DNA from: an uncultured Bacteroidales bacterium
GTDB taxonomy: Bacteria; Bacteroidota; Bacteroidia; Bacteroidales; FEN-979
DNA: 64,000 nucleotides
Assembly: GCA_903877385.1 (NCBI GenBank)
Contig: CAIRDP010000063.1
Span: 124,001 to 188,000 of the forward strand
Direction: 5' to 3'
Position numbers and translations under genes: made by a program
The notes under the pieces: model-generated
Told to the model about the DNA's origin: nothing
Databases searched by the model: none
The model's input: the letters and a program-made list of their open reading frames with translations, nothing else
Shown: positions 26,665-36,453 of the stretch, piece by piece
Numbering within the stretch: position 1 is the first letter of the stretch
Layout of the letters: each line of letters begins with the position of its first letter

Positions 26665-28476
26665 AACATTTATAAATTAATTCAACGTAAAATAAAACAT
26701 AATCTCCAAAAACTGCTACAAACCGACACAGAATCCCAATTTTTTAAGAGGCAATTTTATTCCTTTCAAGACAATTTGTTTCATCATTCTTTTTAATGCT
26801 ACTTTAATCTTAGATAGGTTAGCCTGTAAACTCCCGTACTATTATTGTTGATCCTATTGCCGAAATCGGAAGAATAATTGAATTGGCAGAAGCACCAACA
26901 CGGTTCACTAAAATTTAATGGATTGGTTTTTTCTTTCAAATCCTGGTCAAAGAAAAATGCATAATAAAAAGAATCCCATTCACTTTGCAAGGTTTGGGCA
27001 ACTTTTTATAAGTAAGTAAAAAGCTTGTAAAAACCCATCCCACTTTTATTAAACTCGAAATTTCCGCAAAGTCACTTATGAAAAATCCGCTTTTAGCTGT
27101 AAAACTGTTAAGGCAGAGTACATCCTTCGCAACCGCTAATCCATTCAGTCATTCCAGGTTCCGCTCTATTCGTCGCAAGCTCCTCATGGCTTCACCTTGT
27201 CACTCCTTCAGGCTTAGCCGTTGCTCCGGCTCCTTCAATAAGGTATACACCCAGTGCTCGTTCCTCGCACCCGGTGTATTAATTGTTTATTTGTCTTGCT
27301 CATAATCGTTTCCCTGATATTCAGCAGTCCAGGCAACCAGCATTTTCCTACCCTGAGTACAACGAGTACGGGTCTATATTAACATAACATGATATTATAG
27401 TACTGCCGCTGCTGGCCAATCCCTGCTTTTAGCAACGCCGTCAAATGTACGGCAACCGCAATGGGCTGAAGCCCATCCCCTTTAATTTTATGAATCCCTG
27501 CCCACAGCGTTTGCCTTTTCATTTAACGGCATTGGTTTCTACCTGCGTCAGTCCTATAATCACATTATGTTAAATATCCCCGTTAGCTGGACGAGAGGTT
27601 TTGGAGGGTGCTCATCCAGCCTTTCGTTGGACAAGTGGATTGAGTTTGAAGTACAAGTATAACGGCAGAGCATTTTTGCCTCGTTAAATGTACGCCAAGC
27701 AATACCTGCCAATACCAAATTGTCGTTACAGGCTTTAAGTGTTCGCTGCGTTTCACAACCTTGGCTTCGCCTGCGGATGTTCACTTCGCTACCACTAAAA
27801 GCCTTCCACTCCATCACCAGCGGGGACTTCGGGCTTGTGCAACAGCAACAAATGCTGTCGCACAAACTCCTCGCCACCCGCTTATTTTATATCGGTAAAT
27901 ACCGGTATTGCTTAACGTACTATCCCAGCATACCCCCGGATTCAAACACTGGCAAATGCACTGCCTTATGTTGGACGAGTAGTAAGAGAGACCTTCGGCT
28001 CTATCTAATCCCTGGATTCCAGCCGGTTTAGCAAGCCTGCACCATCACCAACCCCTACCTTCGGCAGGGTGTGCACCAGTTAACTTGAATATTCCGGTAC
28101 CATCCCTGCCTACGGTACCGGTTGGCATGAAAATTTATTCCGGTATCATTTCATTTAAAGGTACCCATGGTTCAAGGCTTCGCCTTTCCCATGCGTACCA
28201 ATTACAGTTTTTCAACCGGTAGAGTTGTGTAGTTTTCTGCCACTACTTACAAATGCAGGCATAATGGGGTTCTCATCGACGTCCTTTTTTATGTCTACGT
28301 AATTTCACCTGAAATGTGGCATCAGTTTACTTTAGGAAGTGGTTGCAGTTTGGTTCAGGCCGGAAGCATGTCAATGGTAATAACAATGCGAGTTTTCGGC
28401 AAATAAGAATGCAAGAAATCGGTAAATAGGAATGCAAGGTCCTTCCTTCGTTAAATTCTCCTTTTAAAGAACAGCC
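26665..28476. repeat. Non-coding hairpin-rich stretch (no supported gene)
   Basis: About 1.8 kb without a credible gene. From 27000 on the base composition is more GC-rich and at least five strong hairpins occur: 27245-27279 (13-nt arms, 11 paired), 27586-27620 (10-nt arms, 9 paired), 27835-27865 (13-nt arms, 12 paired), 28094-28121 (perfect 8 bp, CCGGTACC), 28160-28199 (long imperfect). Several arms differ by a single mismatch. Short reading frames here (for example 27560-27877) have atypical composition. It may be debris of a gene-cassette array or structured RNA; 26665-27000 shows nothing recognisable. Confidence 0.5.
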
Positions 28477-29649
28477 TTAATGGAATACTTTAGCCCTGCT
28501 TTTGCGGGCGTAAGCAAGGTTTCTATTCATCACTACATATCTCACTGCATCAATCCCATGGTTAAACCTGTCCACCGGAACATTTAAAGCATTCCCGGCA
28601 GCATCCTCCTTCCATTTGTAGTTTTTAAGCTCCCTGATCAGGTTCACTGACCGTTTAGTTACCTTGAACTTTTGTCTTTTCATGATATCAATTCCGGTGA
28701 TGATACTATCCTGGCCCTTGAAAGTAGGTTTGATATTGAATCCCTCCAGCCTGATTTCATAAATGCATTTGGGTTGGTTGTCGGCAATGATCTCATCGGC
28801 TTTTGTAATACCAATCTGGTTCATCCATTTCCCTATATCCTGATTGGTTAGGCCCCGGGAATAGATCATCTCATCCAAATATAGGTCTCCTCCGGAATAT
28901 CCAACCTTTATCAGGGCAGTAGGATCATTTGAGAAGCCAAAATCAAGGCCGTAGGAAGTCCATTTGCATTCCAACGGGTATTCATCCACTACTTCCCAGT
29001 TTGTGAATACCAGGCCTTTTATTTGGCCTATTTCGCCTAATCCGTATATCCTCCAATAATTCTGGTCCACGGATTTCAGGTTTTCAATTTCCCTGACCAT
29101 TTCTTCCGGGAGGAATTTTAAATTGTCAAGGTATGTTGAATGGATAAAGGTGCAGTCCTGACGGGGGATGAGTATGTCATAAATCCAGTGTTCATCCATG
29201 GAAGGGTTGAAGTCCAGGTATATCTGCTTTTCAGTTCTAAGGGAAAGCTGAATCCAGTCTTCAAGGTTGAGTTCGTTTGCTTCGTTGATAAATAGATAGG
29301 TTCTTTTTGCACCACGTTTTTTCTGTGGCTGGTCCAGGCTCATGAACTCAAAGAGGTTTCCGTTTAACAGGTAGGTGTTCTCAGTTTTGTTGTGATTCCT
29401 TTCATCGTACAGGTCATTTGCTTTCAGAATCTCGAAGAAATCCCTCATTGCGGAGGCTTTTAATGCCGGCATGGTCTTCCTGACGATGGAAAATACCATG
29501 TCTGTGCCTTCAAAGGCTTTGACTAAGGCTAACAGTTGAAGGATTGAAAATGTCTTGCCTGACCTGCTTCCTCCCTGGTTGACGATGATTTTTGTCCTGG
29601 CATTGTAGTTTTTCTCAAATACCACTGACACTTTTACATTTTTCTCCAT
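28477..29649 (-). CDS. Terminase large subunit
   Basis: 390 residues. Walker A GGSRSGKTFSILQLL (about 26-40), Walker B YLFINEANELNLEDW, and a C-terminal nuclease with YGLDFGFSNDPTALIKV and IIADNQPKCIYEI acidic residues: the Terminase_3/PBSX-type packaging motor. It cuts and pumps element DNA into the procapsid. Unusually it is transcribed opposite to the capsid genes. With the two small genes at 29689 and 30029 it forms a minus-strand unit. Confidence 0.95.
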   Translation of the reverse strand: MEKNVKVSVVFEKNYNARTKIIVNQGGSRSGKTFSILQLLALVKAFEGTDMVFSIVRKTMPALKASAMRDFFEILKANDLYDERNHNKTENTYLLNGNLFEFMSLDQPQKKRGAKRTYLFINEANELNLEDWIQLSLRTEKQIYLDFNPSMDEHWIYDILIPRQDCTFIHSTYLDNLKFLPEEMVREIENLKSVDQNYWRIYGLGEIGQIKGLVFTNWEVVDEYPLECKWTSYGLDFGFSNDPTALIKVGYSGGDLYLDEMIYSRGLTNQDIGKWMNQIGITKADEIIADNQPKCIYEIRLEGFNIKPTFKGQDSIITGIDIMKRQKFKVTKRSVNLIRELKNYKWKEDAAGNALNVPVDRFNHGIDAVRYVVMNRNLAYARKSRAKVFH

Positions 29650-29688
29650 TGGCCGGTGAAAATTTCAGTTGAAATGTATACCAGGGTA

Positions 29689-29979
29689 TTAGTTCCCCTT
29701 GATGACTTCAAAGGTTATCTTGGTGATCTTGTCTTCCTGTGGTGCAATATCGACATTCATCCTCTGGAGCTTTGGCCTGATAAATTCCTGCAGGCTGGCC
29801 CATAGTTCAACTCTTTCCTTGGACCTCATTTTCTCAATGTCTTCTTCCAGGGTTTCATCGAGGAGGGAGAGGACTTTTTCCACTCTTTCTTTCTGCTCGC
29901 TGGTAATTTTATTCCTTGCACCTTTGGGTTTGCCTTGATGTCCTTTGGCATATTGCCCTTTTTCGTTCCTGACTTCCAT
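29689..29979 (-). CDS. Small phage protein upstream of terminase (DUF5681-like)
   Basis: 96 residues, basic N-terminus (MEVRNEKGQYAKGHQGKPKG, pattern seen in proteins next to terminase genes), then a helical coiled-coil region with many Glu and Lys. It lies 39 bp upstream of TerL in the same direction. Possible TerS partner or DNA-binding packaging factor; I cannot say more. Confidence 0.7.
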   Translation of the reverse strand: MEVRNEKGQYAKGHQGKPKGARNKITSEQKERVEKVLSLLDETLEEDIEKMRSKERVELWASLQEFIRPKLQRMNVDIAPQEDKITKITFEVIKGN

Positions 29980-30028
29980 ATTTCCTAATTTGACCTTATT
30001 TTAAGGTGTTATTGTTGCTTTTTGATGA

Positions 30029-30289
30029 TTAATGTTCCCTGTATACCAGCTTCTCAATACTGCTTATGCTGATTCCGTATTCTTCGCTTAGTTCGAGTTT
30101 GATGTCGGTATAGGTTCTCCCTTCTTTGGTAAATGTCTTTCCCTGTTTTGCGTATTCAAAGTAAAGTTCTTTGACCAGCCATTTCTTTGCCGCATTCGTT
30201 GGAAGTATCCCTTTTCTGATGAGATTTTCAACATCCATCCCAAATTTTTCCCGGAGGTCTTGGATGATTTTTAATGTGTCTTCGCTCAT
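30029..30289 (-). CDS. TerS-like HTH protein
   Basis: 86 residues. C-terminal helix-turn-helix (YTDIKLELSEEYGISISSIE) after a helical N-terminus; fits small terminase subunits, which recognise the pac site. First gene of the minus-strand packaging unit, 49 bp before the next. A TAAATTTG box (minus strand, 30304-30311) with a TTG 20 nt upstream (30332-30334) provides a good promoter. Alternative: a transcription regulator of the divergent capsid operon. Confidence 0.65.
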   Translation of the reverse strand: MSEDTLKIIQDLREKFGMDVENLIRKGILPTNAAKKWLVKELYFEYAKQGKTFTKEGRTYTDIKLELSEEYGISISSIEKLVYREH

Positions 30290-30303
30290 TTAGCCATTTT
30301 TTA

Positions 30304-30395
30304 CAAATTTAATAATATTCCAATGTATATACAACTGTAATATAGTGTTTTTGCCAATATTTACTAAAGTATTACTTTAAGTAATATTAGTTTTG
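30304..30395. promoter_or_regulatory. Divergent promoters and palindromic operator of the packaging and capsid units
   Basis: Minus-strand TTG-N20-TAAATTTG (30304-30334) faces the TerS unit. Plus-strand TAGTTTTG (30388-30395) faces the capsid unit. Between them is a perfect inverted repeat ATTACTT-T-AAGTAAT (30371-30385) touching the plus-strand -7 region, a likely operator. Confidence 0.6.
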
Positions 30396-30416
30396 TATCT
30401 GTTATAAAATCTGACT

Positions 30417-31376
30417 ATGAAATCTTTCTCGACTCCTGCTGTTGCATTCTCTTTCTCTCAAATAGATGAGGGTGCCGGTATTCTGAAAAAGGTTGTTGTT
30501 GCACAGGCTGGAAAGGTCAAATCTTACTTTGAACAAATTGATTCTGTAACTCTTTCCCAGATTGCCCAGTTGGGTAATTCAAAGGAGGCAGGAGTAAAGG
30601 CACGTTTTGGGCATCCTAATATGTGCAGCTCTTCCTTTGGAACATATATCGGCAGGTTCAAGAATTTCCATGTTGAGGGTGAAAAGGTTTTTGGAGATCT
30701 TCATCTTGATGATGTTTGTAAGGAATCTCCTTCGGGAAATCTCTTTGATTATATCGTTAAAATGGCAAAGAATAACCCGGATATGTTCGGGGCATCTATT
30801 GCTTTTGTACCTGGTGAGCCTTCATTGACTAATGAAGAGTATCCAGCAACCCGTATTGATGATCTTCTGGCTACTGATCTTGTTGATGATCCTGCCGCTA
30901 CTAATTCGTTGTTTGCTGTTGATTCATTCTCTTACCAGGCTACAAGGTTTTTAGATGAGAATCCGTCTATTGCCTGGCTTATTGCCAAAAAGCCTGATAC
31001 TATTATCGAGTTTATGCTCAAATATTATTCAAATAACAATACCATGAAAAAGGAATTGTTCCAAAAGCTAAGGAATCTGTTCAATCCTCTGCCAGAAGGG
31101 GTTAATGATGAAACGCTTAAAAATTATAATCAGGCTGTTGAACAGTTGGAGGCTGATTATCAGAAACAAATTTCAACTCTGGAAGCAGAACAACAGAAGC
31201 AGCTTTCAGCTCTCAGGGATGAGATTGCTTCTCTTCAGGATCAGCTTAAAGCTCGGCCTACTGTTGTTGAGGGTGTTGATCCAAAGGTTAAGGTTTCACC
31301 ATCCGAGGAAAGTTTTGGGAAGCAGCTTTTAAAAGAAATGCCCGCTCATTTGAAGGATAAAATCAAAAAGTCTTGA
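30417..31376 (+). CDS. Putative prohead protease fused to scaffold
   Basis: 319 residues. The N-terminal 180 residues resemble phage capsid maturation proteins: QLGNSKEAGVKARFGHPNMC, FGTYIGRFKNFHVEGEKVFG and FGASIAFVPGE fit the prohead-protease-like fold. The C-terminal part (about 200-300) is a coiled coil rich in Gln and Glu (EQLEADYQKQISTLEAEQQKQL), as in scaffolding domains. The gene stands directly before the capsid gene. Catalytic residues cannot be assigned with certainty. Confidence 0.65.
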   Translation: MKSFSTPAVAFSFSQIDEGAGILKKVVVAQAGKVKSYFEQIDSVTLSQIAQLGNSKEAGVKARFGHPNMCSSSFGTYIGRFKNFHVEGEKVFGDLHLDDVCKESPSGNLFDYIVKMAKNNPDMFGASIAFVPGEPSLTNEEYPATRIDDLLATDLVDDPAATNSLFAVDSFSYQATRFLDENPSIAWLIAKKPDTIIEFMLKYYSNNNTMKKELFQKLRNLFNPLPEGVNDETLKNYNQAVEQLEADYQKQISTLEAEQQKQLSALRDEIASLQDQLKARPTVVEGVDPKVKVSPSEESFGKQLLKEMPAHLKDKIKKS

Positions 31377-31404
31377 TCAATTGTAAAACGTAAATTTTTG
31401 TGCC

Positions 31405-32757
31405 ATGTCCAATATTTTTTCACATTCGATTAGCCCTGCTTTTACAAAGCAGTCAATCAGTGAGTTTTTCGTAAACCCTTTCTTCATGGGTGAGGATATC
31501 CGTGGGGCTGTTACTGTCCGGTCTGATATCAAGGGAACTGAATTGCTGAACAAAATTTCCCGTCCGAGTTTCCTGACAAAGCCAAAGGTTAATGCAGGTT
31601 TTACTCCTGCCGGAGCTTTTGTCCTTACTCATCCGTCGATCACTGTTCATCCTATGGCTATGGAGTTTGAACAGAATGCCCGTGCTTTCTGGGGTTCAAT
31701 TATAGAACAACTCCTGGCTACCGGCTATAGTGAAGATGATGTTGAGAAGATGAAGGAGCCTGATGTCTGGAATAAAATTATGCTGCCGATCATTGCACAG
31801 GCAGGCCAGCAGGACCTGGTAAGGCAGATGTTTTTTGCTAATCCTGTCCAAGAGAATCTGACTTCTTCAATACCTACCGGAGTTGTTGATGATGATTTTT
31901 CCGGCTATACTGGATTCATGACTCATTTTTTCAGTGATGTTTATGCAGGCACAATACCATCTGCTCAGCATATCCCGGTTTCTTCGGATACTTCGGCTGT
32001 GAAATGTGAGAAAATCCTCACCTATACCTATGGTGCTACGGATACACTGATAACAGTCACTATCAATGGTATTGCTTATACCCAGGCTTATGCTTCCAGT
32101 GCTTCAGCTACTGTTGCCGCTTGGCTTGCAGCTCATAAAACCACAATTGAGGCTCGTGCAGGGATTAATGGTGTGATTGTGACTAATCCTTCTGGTGCCC
32201 AAATTAAGGTTGTCAGCAGGTATAAAGGTCAGACTTTCTCATTTACTGCTGTTGCCGATAGTGGTGGTTCTTTTGCAGCTTCTGGCACTGTTGCTGCTGT
32301 GAAGGCAGGGGCTTTGGCTTCAGGTGAGGCTGATGAGACTTTGGAGGCTATGATTGATGCCGCTCTTCCTGAAATTTTTGAGTTCCCTCTTGTTTTTTTG
32401 GTTACTCGCTCTCTGTGGCGGAATTTCATGCATACGGTTAAGAATAAAACTGGTGATCTGCCTTTGACTATGATGCTTAACGGCATCAATGTACCTACCT
32501 ATGAGGGTTATCCTGTGCTCATACGTCCTGATTGGGATACCTGGATTGCCGGTTACCAGAATGGTATTCAGCCTCACAGGGCTGTTCTCACGACTCAGAA
32601 GAATTTGATCTTCGCTACCGATGGTCTAATGGATTCTGAGGATGTGGAAACCTGGTACAATCCTGATCTGCAGATGAGGCGTTACCGTGTTCAGTATAAG
32701 GCCCAGACTGCCTATCTGCATCCGGAATTAATGGTCCTTGCTGGTTTTGGTGATTAA
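31405..32757 (+). CDS. Major capsid protein (HK97-fold candidate)
   Basis: 450 residues. The N-terminus (SPAFTKQSISEFFVNPFFMG) and C-terminus (YEGYPVLIRPDWDTW ... LQMRRYRVQYKAQTAYLHPE) match Bacteroidota-phage capsid proteins by pattern. A low-complexity, Ala/Ser/Thr-rich beta region (about 195-310) looks like an inserted surface domain. Twenty-eight bp after the protease/scaffold gene and directly before the portal. Confidence 0.72.
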   Translation: MSNIFSHSISPAFTKQSISEFFVNPFFMGEDIRGAVTVRSDIKGTELLNKISRPSFLTKPKVNAGFTPAGAFVLTHPSITVHPMAMEFEQNARAFWGSIIEQLLATGYSEDDVEKMKEPDVWNKIMLPIIAQAGQQDLVRQMFFANPVQENLTSSIPTGVVDDDFSGYTGFMTHFFSDVYAGTIPSAQHIPVSSDTSAVKCEKILTYTYGATDTLITVTINGIAYTQAYASSASATVAAWLAAHKTTIEARAGINGVIVTNPSGAQIKVVSRYKGQTFSFTAVADSGGSFAASGTVAAVKAGALASGEADETLEAMIDAALPEIFEFPLVFLVTRSLWRNFMHTVKNKTGDLPLTMMLNGINVPTYEGYPVLIRPDWDTWIAGYQNGIQPHRAVLTTQKNLIFATDGLMDSEDVETWYNPDLQMRRYRVQYKAQTAYLHPELMVLAGFGD

Positions 32758-32781
32758 TTGATTGGCTAAAAATATGCTTCA

Positions 32782-34053
32782 ATGGCTAAACAGGTTAAGA
32801 AGGTTCAAACTTCCAGGTGTTTTGAGTTTAATTACACCCCGGTCCTTAATCTTTTTGATACTGATCATGTTGATCTTCGTGTTAATTATCAGGATTTTGT
32901 TCCTTTTGGTGACGACAACCTCCTTCCTCGTCAGTTGATAAAGCTGGCCAGGGAAGTTCCAGTTCATCGTGCTATTTTAAATTCTAAGACGAATTATATC
33001 CTGGGTCAGGGTATTCAGTCTTCAGATCCTTTAACCCAGAGGTTCATTGATTTCCCGAATAATCATAAGGAGCCTTTCTGGTATACCATTAAAAAGCTGG
33101 TTTTTGATTATCTCACTTTTGGAAATTGCTATTATGAGCTGGTTTCAAATCATAAAAGGTCCTTCGTGTTCATCTATCACCAGGATGGAACCCGGGTTAG
33201 GCTGCATGTTGATGGTAAACATGCTTTGATTCATCCTGCCTGGGATTTGTATAAGGGTAAAAACGACAAGGATCTCCGTGTGGTTTCTCTGTTTCCTGAG
33301 TTTTCCAAGGGTTCTGATGGTCTTTATCATTCGATTGTTCAGATAAAGGACTATGAGCCGGAGTTTTATTACTACGGTATACCGTCATATTTTGCCGGTA
33401 TACGGAATGTCATTATTTCCGGTCTTACAAATATCTGGAATCAGACCAGGTTGGAATCCTCTTTTGCTACTCCCGGATTGCTTGTTGTTCCTGGTGTTAA
33501 TTCCGACCAGGAAGCTGATGAACTGGATGCCTTGTTTCAGCAATATAAAGGCGCATTAAGCCCCAGGGCGAATGAAATTATTATTCAGTATCTGTCTGAC
33601 CTTGGACCCGGTATAAGCTCCCAGGAAGCTAAATTCATCTCTTTCAATAGGGATAAGGAGGATAATTGGACTGATCTTCATAAGCAGGCTGAAATCTCCC
33701 TCATCACAATTCATAATTGGTTCCGGACTCTTACACCTTACTCGGATGATAAGTCGGGCTTTGAAACATCCCGTATTCTCAACGAATATGAGATTGCAAT
33801 GGCAACAGTCATTAATCCTGTTCAGGAAATCTTTGTTCAATCTTTGAAAACTTCACTGGGTGATTGCGGAATTGATCTTAAAGACTTCGAGTTTATCAAT
33901 GAACCGCCTGTCAGTCGCATTAATCCAATGAAATATGTATGGGAGGCCCGCCGGGATTCTGGCTTGGATTATGATAAGAATGATCCTGTCCAGAAATTGT
34001 TGGTCCTCCAGCTTAAAAATATCTATCCTTCTTCAGATACTTTGCAAATATGA
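32782..34053 (+). CDS. Portal protein
   Basis: 423 residues. Typical portal features: early FGDDNLLPRQLIKLAREVP, HRAILNSKTNYILGQGI (resembles the portal core), IKKLVFDYLTFGNCYYELV, and helices with DELDALFQQYKGALSPRANE. Forms the dodecameric DNA entry ring and docks the terminase. It follows the capsid gene (24-bp gap), the reverse of the usual portal-protease-capsid order. Confidence 0.85.
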   Translation: MAKQVKKVQTSRCFEFNYTPVLNLFDTDHVDLRVNYQDFVPFGDDNLLPRQLIKLAREVPVHRAILNSKTNYILGQGIQSSDPLTQRFIDFPNNHKEPFWYTIKKLVFDYLTFGNCYYELVSNHKRSFVFIYHQDGTRVRLHVDGKHALIHPAWDLYKGKNDKDLRVVSLFPEFSKGSDGLYHSIVQIKDYEPEFYYYGIPSYFAGIRNVIISGLTNIWNQTRLESSFATPGLLVVPGVNSDQEADELDALFQQYKGALSPRANEIIIQYLSDLGPGISSQEAKFISFNRDKEDNWTDLHKQAEISLITIHNWFRTLTPYSDDKSGFETSRILNEYEIAMATVINPVQEIFVQSLKTSLGDCGIDLKDFEFINEPPVSRINPMKYVWEARRDSGLDYDKNDPVQKLLVLQLKNIYPSSDTLQI

Positions 34054-34069
34054 TTTTTTGATATCAGTT

Positions 34070-34549
34070 ATGGCATTAATATCCTCATCGGAAATAATCT
34101 CAATCGCTTATGTTACAGAGCTTGATCCAACCATGATCAAGAATGAAGTGATCCAGACGGCAGAATTGAAATATATCAAGCCAGTTCTGACTTCAGCTTT
34201 GTATGATGATGTTGTTGCAAGCCCTGGGGATTATTCTACTCTGATTGCATCATACATAAAACCATGCCTTGCCTTTTTTGTAAAGTATGCCATGATAAAC
34301 CAGCAGCTCCTTGAAACTGCTCAATATACTCCTGGTGCTGATCCATCTCTTTCATCTGCTTTGGTTGAAATCTCTACGGCAGTTCTTCTTCCAAAAGATC
34401 ACCGGCGTGATACCATGAAAGAAGTTTTATCAATAGCAGTCTCAAAGCAGATTTTGTTACAGGATTATGTGATTTCTCAGGAGTATTCATTGTATTCAGC
34501 CCCGGTTTCAAAAAGAATCTCGGGGTTCAGGATAACCTCAACAACTTAA
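34070..34549 (+). CDS. Head-tail connector-like protein
   Basis: 159 residues, start at ATG 34070 (17 bp after portal stop; the upstream in-frame ATG at 33935 lies inside the portal gene). All-helical (EIISIAYVTELDPTMIKNEV ... AELKYIKPVLTSALYDDVV), the pattern of phage adaptor proteins that sit under the portal. Position immediately after portal supports this. Function by position only. Confidence 0.65.
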   Translation: MALISSSEIISIAYVTELDPTMIKNEVIQTAELKYIKPVLTSALYDDVVASPGDYSTLIASYIKPCLAFFVKYAMINQQLLETAQYTPGADPSLSSALVEISTAVLLPKDHRRDTMKEVLSIAVSKQILLQDYVISQEYSLYSAPVSKRISGFRITSTT

Positions 34550-34572
34550 ATCGTAATTCAAAATCAAATATT

Positions 34573-34920
34573 ATGGCAATCGCACGTAGAATGATTCAAT
34601 GTTCGCTCCCTGTTTCAGCGGGGGATGCCGGCACTCCTTATATCCAGGTTCCAAATGGCGCTACCAAATTGACTATACAGTTCGTCTATTCCGGTCTGGA
34701 TGCTGATATTGTCTTATCGATGAACCAGAGCTTGGATGGTTTCAATTTTGATGCCTGTGTCAATGAGGATGATGCACCTATTACCATTACCCTCGACAAA
34801 GATTTCACATCAATGACTCTAAATGTTGCTGACCTCCTGACTACCTGGATTCAGTTTTCCATGGATGTAGGTGAGGCCACAACTGGTGTGCTTGAAAAAC
34901 TTTATATCATAATGACTTAA
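34573..34920 (+). CDS. Hypothetical phage structural protein
   Basis: 115 residues, beta-rich with regular Asp and Thr residues (VPNGATKLTIQFVYSGLDAD, ITLDKDFTSMTLNVADLLTT). No recognised family. Between connector and spike genes, so probably a short-tail or decoration component. Confidence 0.6.
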   Translation: MAIARRMIQCSLPVSAGDAGTPYIQVPNGATKLTIQFVYSGLDADIVLSMNQSLDGFNFDACVNEDDAPITITLDKDFTSMTLNVADLLTTWIQFSMDVGEATTGVLEKLYIIMT

Positions 34921-34930
34921 ACTTTAAATT

Positions 34931-36148
34931 ATGGGTAGCTCAAAATATTTTCTCATGGGTCAGCAGAACCGTGGGAGTACAAATTATCGGGATTTTTCAA
35001 AGCAGGAGTCAGCTCCTGAACGTCCAAGGTCTGGGATTATACGAACCTGGCTTGATAGCCTGGGTATTATAAATTTCCTGGCAAGCACTGGTCCTGCAGT
35101 TAAAGCCATACTTGGCCTCCAGGCCGATTATGATGATGCAATCTCAAAAAAGCATTCCAATGCAAATGATCATACGCATTCCAATGCCATAGCATTAGCC
35201 GCTGTTTCAGGAACTAATACCGGCGATCAGGATCTTAGTACATGTTCTAAAGCTGTTCAGGGTACATTATCAGCCGGTGCCCTGGCTGGAAATGCGAGAG
35301 GTGCCAATGCTACGGATTTTCAGTTTGTCAGGGAATCTGTAAGCAGGGTGGCCAGTGGGGCAGGTTCATTCATTGCCGGCGGAGAACACAACCAGGTTTC
35401 AGGGGCAAATTCAATGGCCGCTGCCGGTTCACATAATGAAGTTAGCGGTCAGTTTTGTCTGGTTTCTGGTGAACATAATGAAATTACAGGAAATCATAGC
35501 TCCGCATTTGGTGATCTTCATGTTGTAAGTGGTAATAAATCAACTGCGTATGGGTCTAGTCATGTTATTTCGGCTGAAACCGCCTATGCAGAAGGTGATG
35601 GCAATATAGTTTCAGGTGTTTCCTCTCATGCTGAAGGGAGTTTAAATGAATGTGTAGGGGATTATTCTCATGCTGAAGGTTGTAATGCCAAAACCTATAA
35701 TGATTACCAGCATGCCAAGGCATCAGTAGGCTTCAATAATCCAGGGGAATTAGGTGAAGCCCAGTATACAAATATCATTGCAAGAAAATCTACTGAGGAT
35801 AGCACTCCTTCGGTTCTCCTTGTTGGAGAAGAAGGGTATGTCATTCTTGCAAATGATAAGATGAATGCATTCAGAATCATGGTAGTTGCAGCAACGGATG
35901 ATAATACACACGGAGCAGCTTATGAGTTTAAGGGGTTAATTAAAAAGGATGCCACATCTGCTTCTGCCGTAATCATTGGTAGTGTTACAAAAACTGTTAT
36001 TGCTGAAAGCGTTTCTGCCTGGGATGCCGCTATTACTGCCGATACATCTCATGGTGCTTTGTCAATAACAGTCACCGGTGAAGAAGAAACGATAATTCGT
36101 TGGGTTGCCTTTATTGAAATGGTTGAAGTGGCGTTTTATGGTGAATAA
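34931..36148 (+). CDS. Tail-spike/fibre with trimeric-autotransporter head repeats
   Basis: 405 residues. N-terminus ends in HSNANDHTHSNAIALAAVSG, common in phage fibres. Residues about 150-260 carry Ala/Ser/Gly repeats of the YadA-head type (NHSSAFGDLHVVSGNKSTAY, SSHAEGS, DYSHAEG). The C-terminus (about 315-405) is beta-rich. Probably the receptor-binding protein. It is the only host-recognition gene I can see. Confidence 0.8.
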   Translation: MGSSKYFLMGQQNRGSTNYRDFSKQESAPERPRSGIIRTWLDSLGIINFLASTGPAVKAILGLQADYDDAISKKHSNANDHTHSNAIALAAVSGTNTGDQDLSTCSKAVQGTLSAGALAGNARGANATDFQFVRESVSRVASGAGSFIAGGEHNQVSGANSMAAAGSHNEVSGQFCLVSGEHNEITGNHSSAFGDLHVVSGNKSTAYGSSHVISAETAYAEGDGNIVSGVSSHAEGSLNECVGDYSHAEGCNAKTYNDYQHAKASVGFNNPGELGEAQYTNIIARKSTEDSTPSVLLVGEEGYVILANDKMNAFRIMVVAATDDNTHGAAYEFKGLIKKDATSASAVIIGSVTKTVIAESVSAWDAAITADTSHGALSITVTGEEETIIRWVAFIEMVEVAFYGE

Positions 36149-36156
36149 TCGGTTTT

Positions 36157-36435
36157 ATGATGAAAGAATGGAAGATATTCGGCATGCCGATGCCTCAGGC
36201 TATAAGTCTTCTAACTTTTCTTGTAGCCATTGTTTCAATTTGGGTTCATATTGAAATCCGCCTTGCTGAAATTAATGTCGAGTTATTCAATATGAAGCAG
36301 GATTTAATCTTACATAAGTCTGACAATAGAAAGGACCTTGAGTCTCTTCGTACAGATTTAAAAGGTGATACCAAGGAAATTCTCCGGAAGATTGATGAGA
36401 TTCAAATTTATTTACGTGATAATCCTAAACATTGA
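36157..36435 (+). CDS. Small membrane protein with coiled coil (lysis region)
   Basis: 92 residues. N-terminal membrane segment (about 12-32: AISLLTFLVAIVSIWVHIEI) followed by a soluble coiled coil (LFNMKQDLILHKSDNRKDLE). Nine bp after the spike gene and just before a short holin-like gene. Could be a holin accessory, pinholin regulator or inner spanin; not distinguishable. Confidence 0.65.
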   Translation: MMKEWKIFGMPMPQAISLLTFLVAIVSIWVHIEIRLAEINVELFNMKQDLILHKSDNRKDLESLRTDLKGDTKEILRKIDEIQIYLRDNPKH

Positions 36436-36453
36436 TTTTTTAAACCTAAGTAA

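Noticed and set aside
26799-26990. 63-residue minus-strand frame near the R-M system
   Set aside because: No start signal, motif or operon context; may be decayed sequence.
27560-27877. 105-residue minus-strand frame in the hairpin-rich region
   Set aside because: No recognisable fold; its sequence spans strong hairpins, so non-coding.
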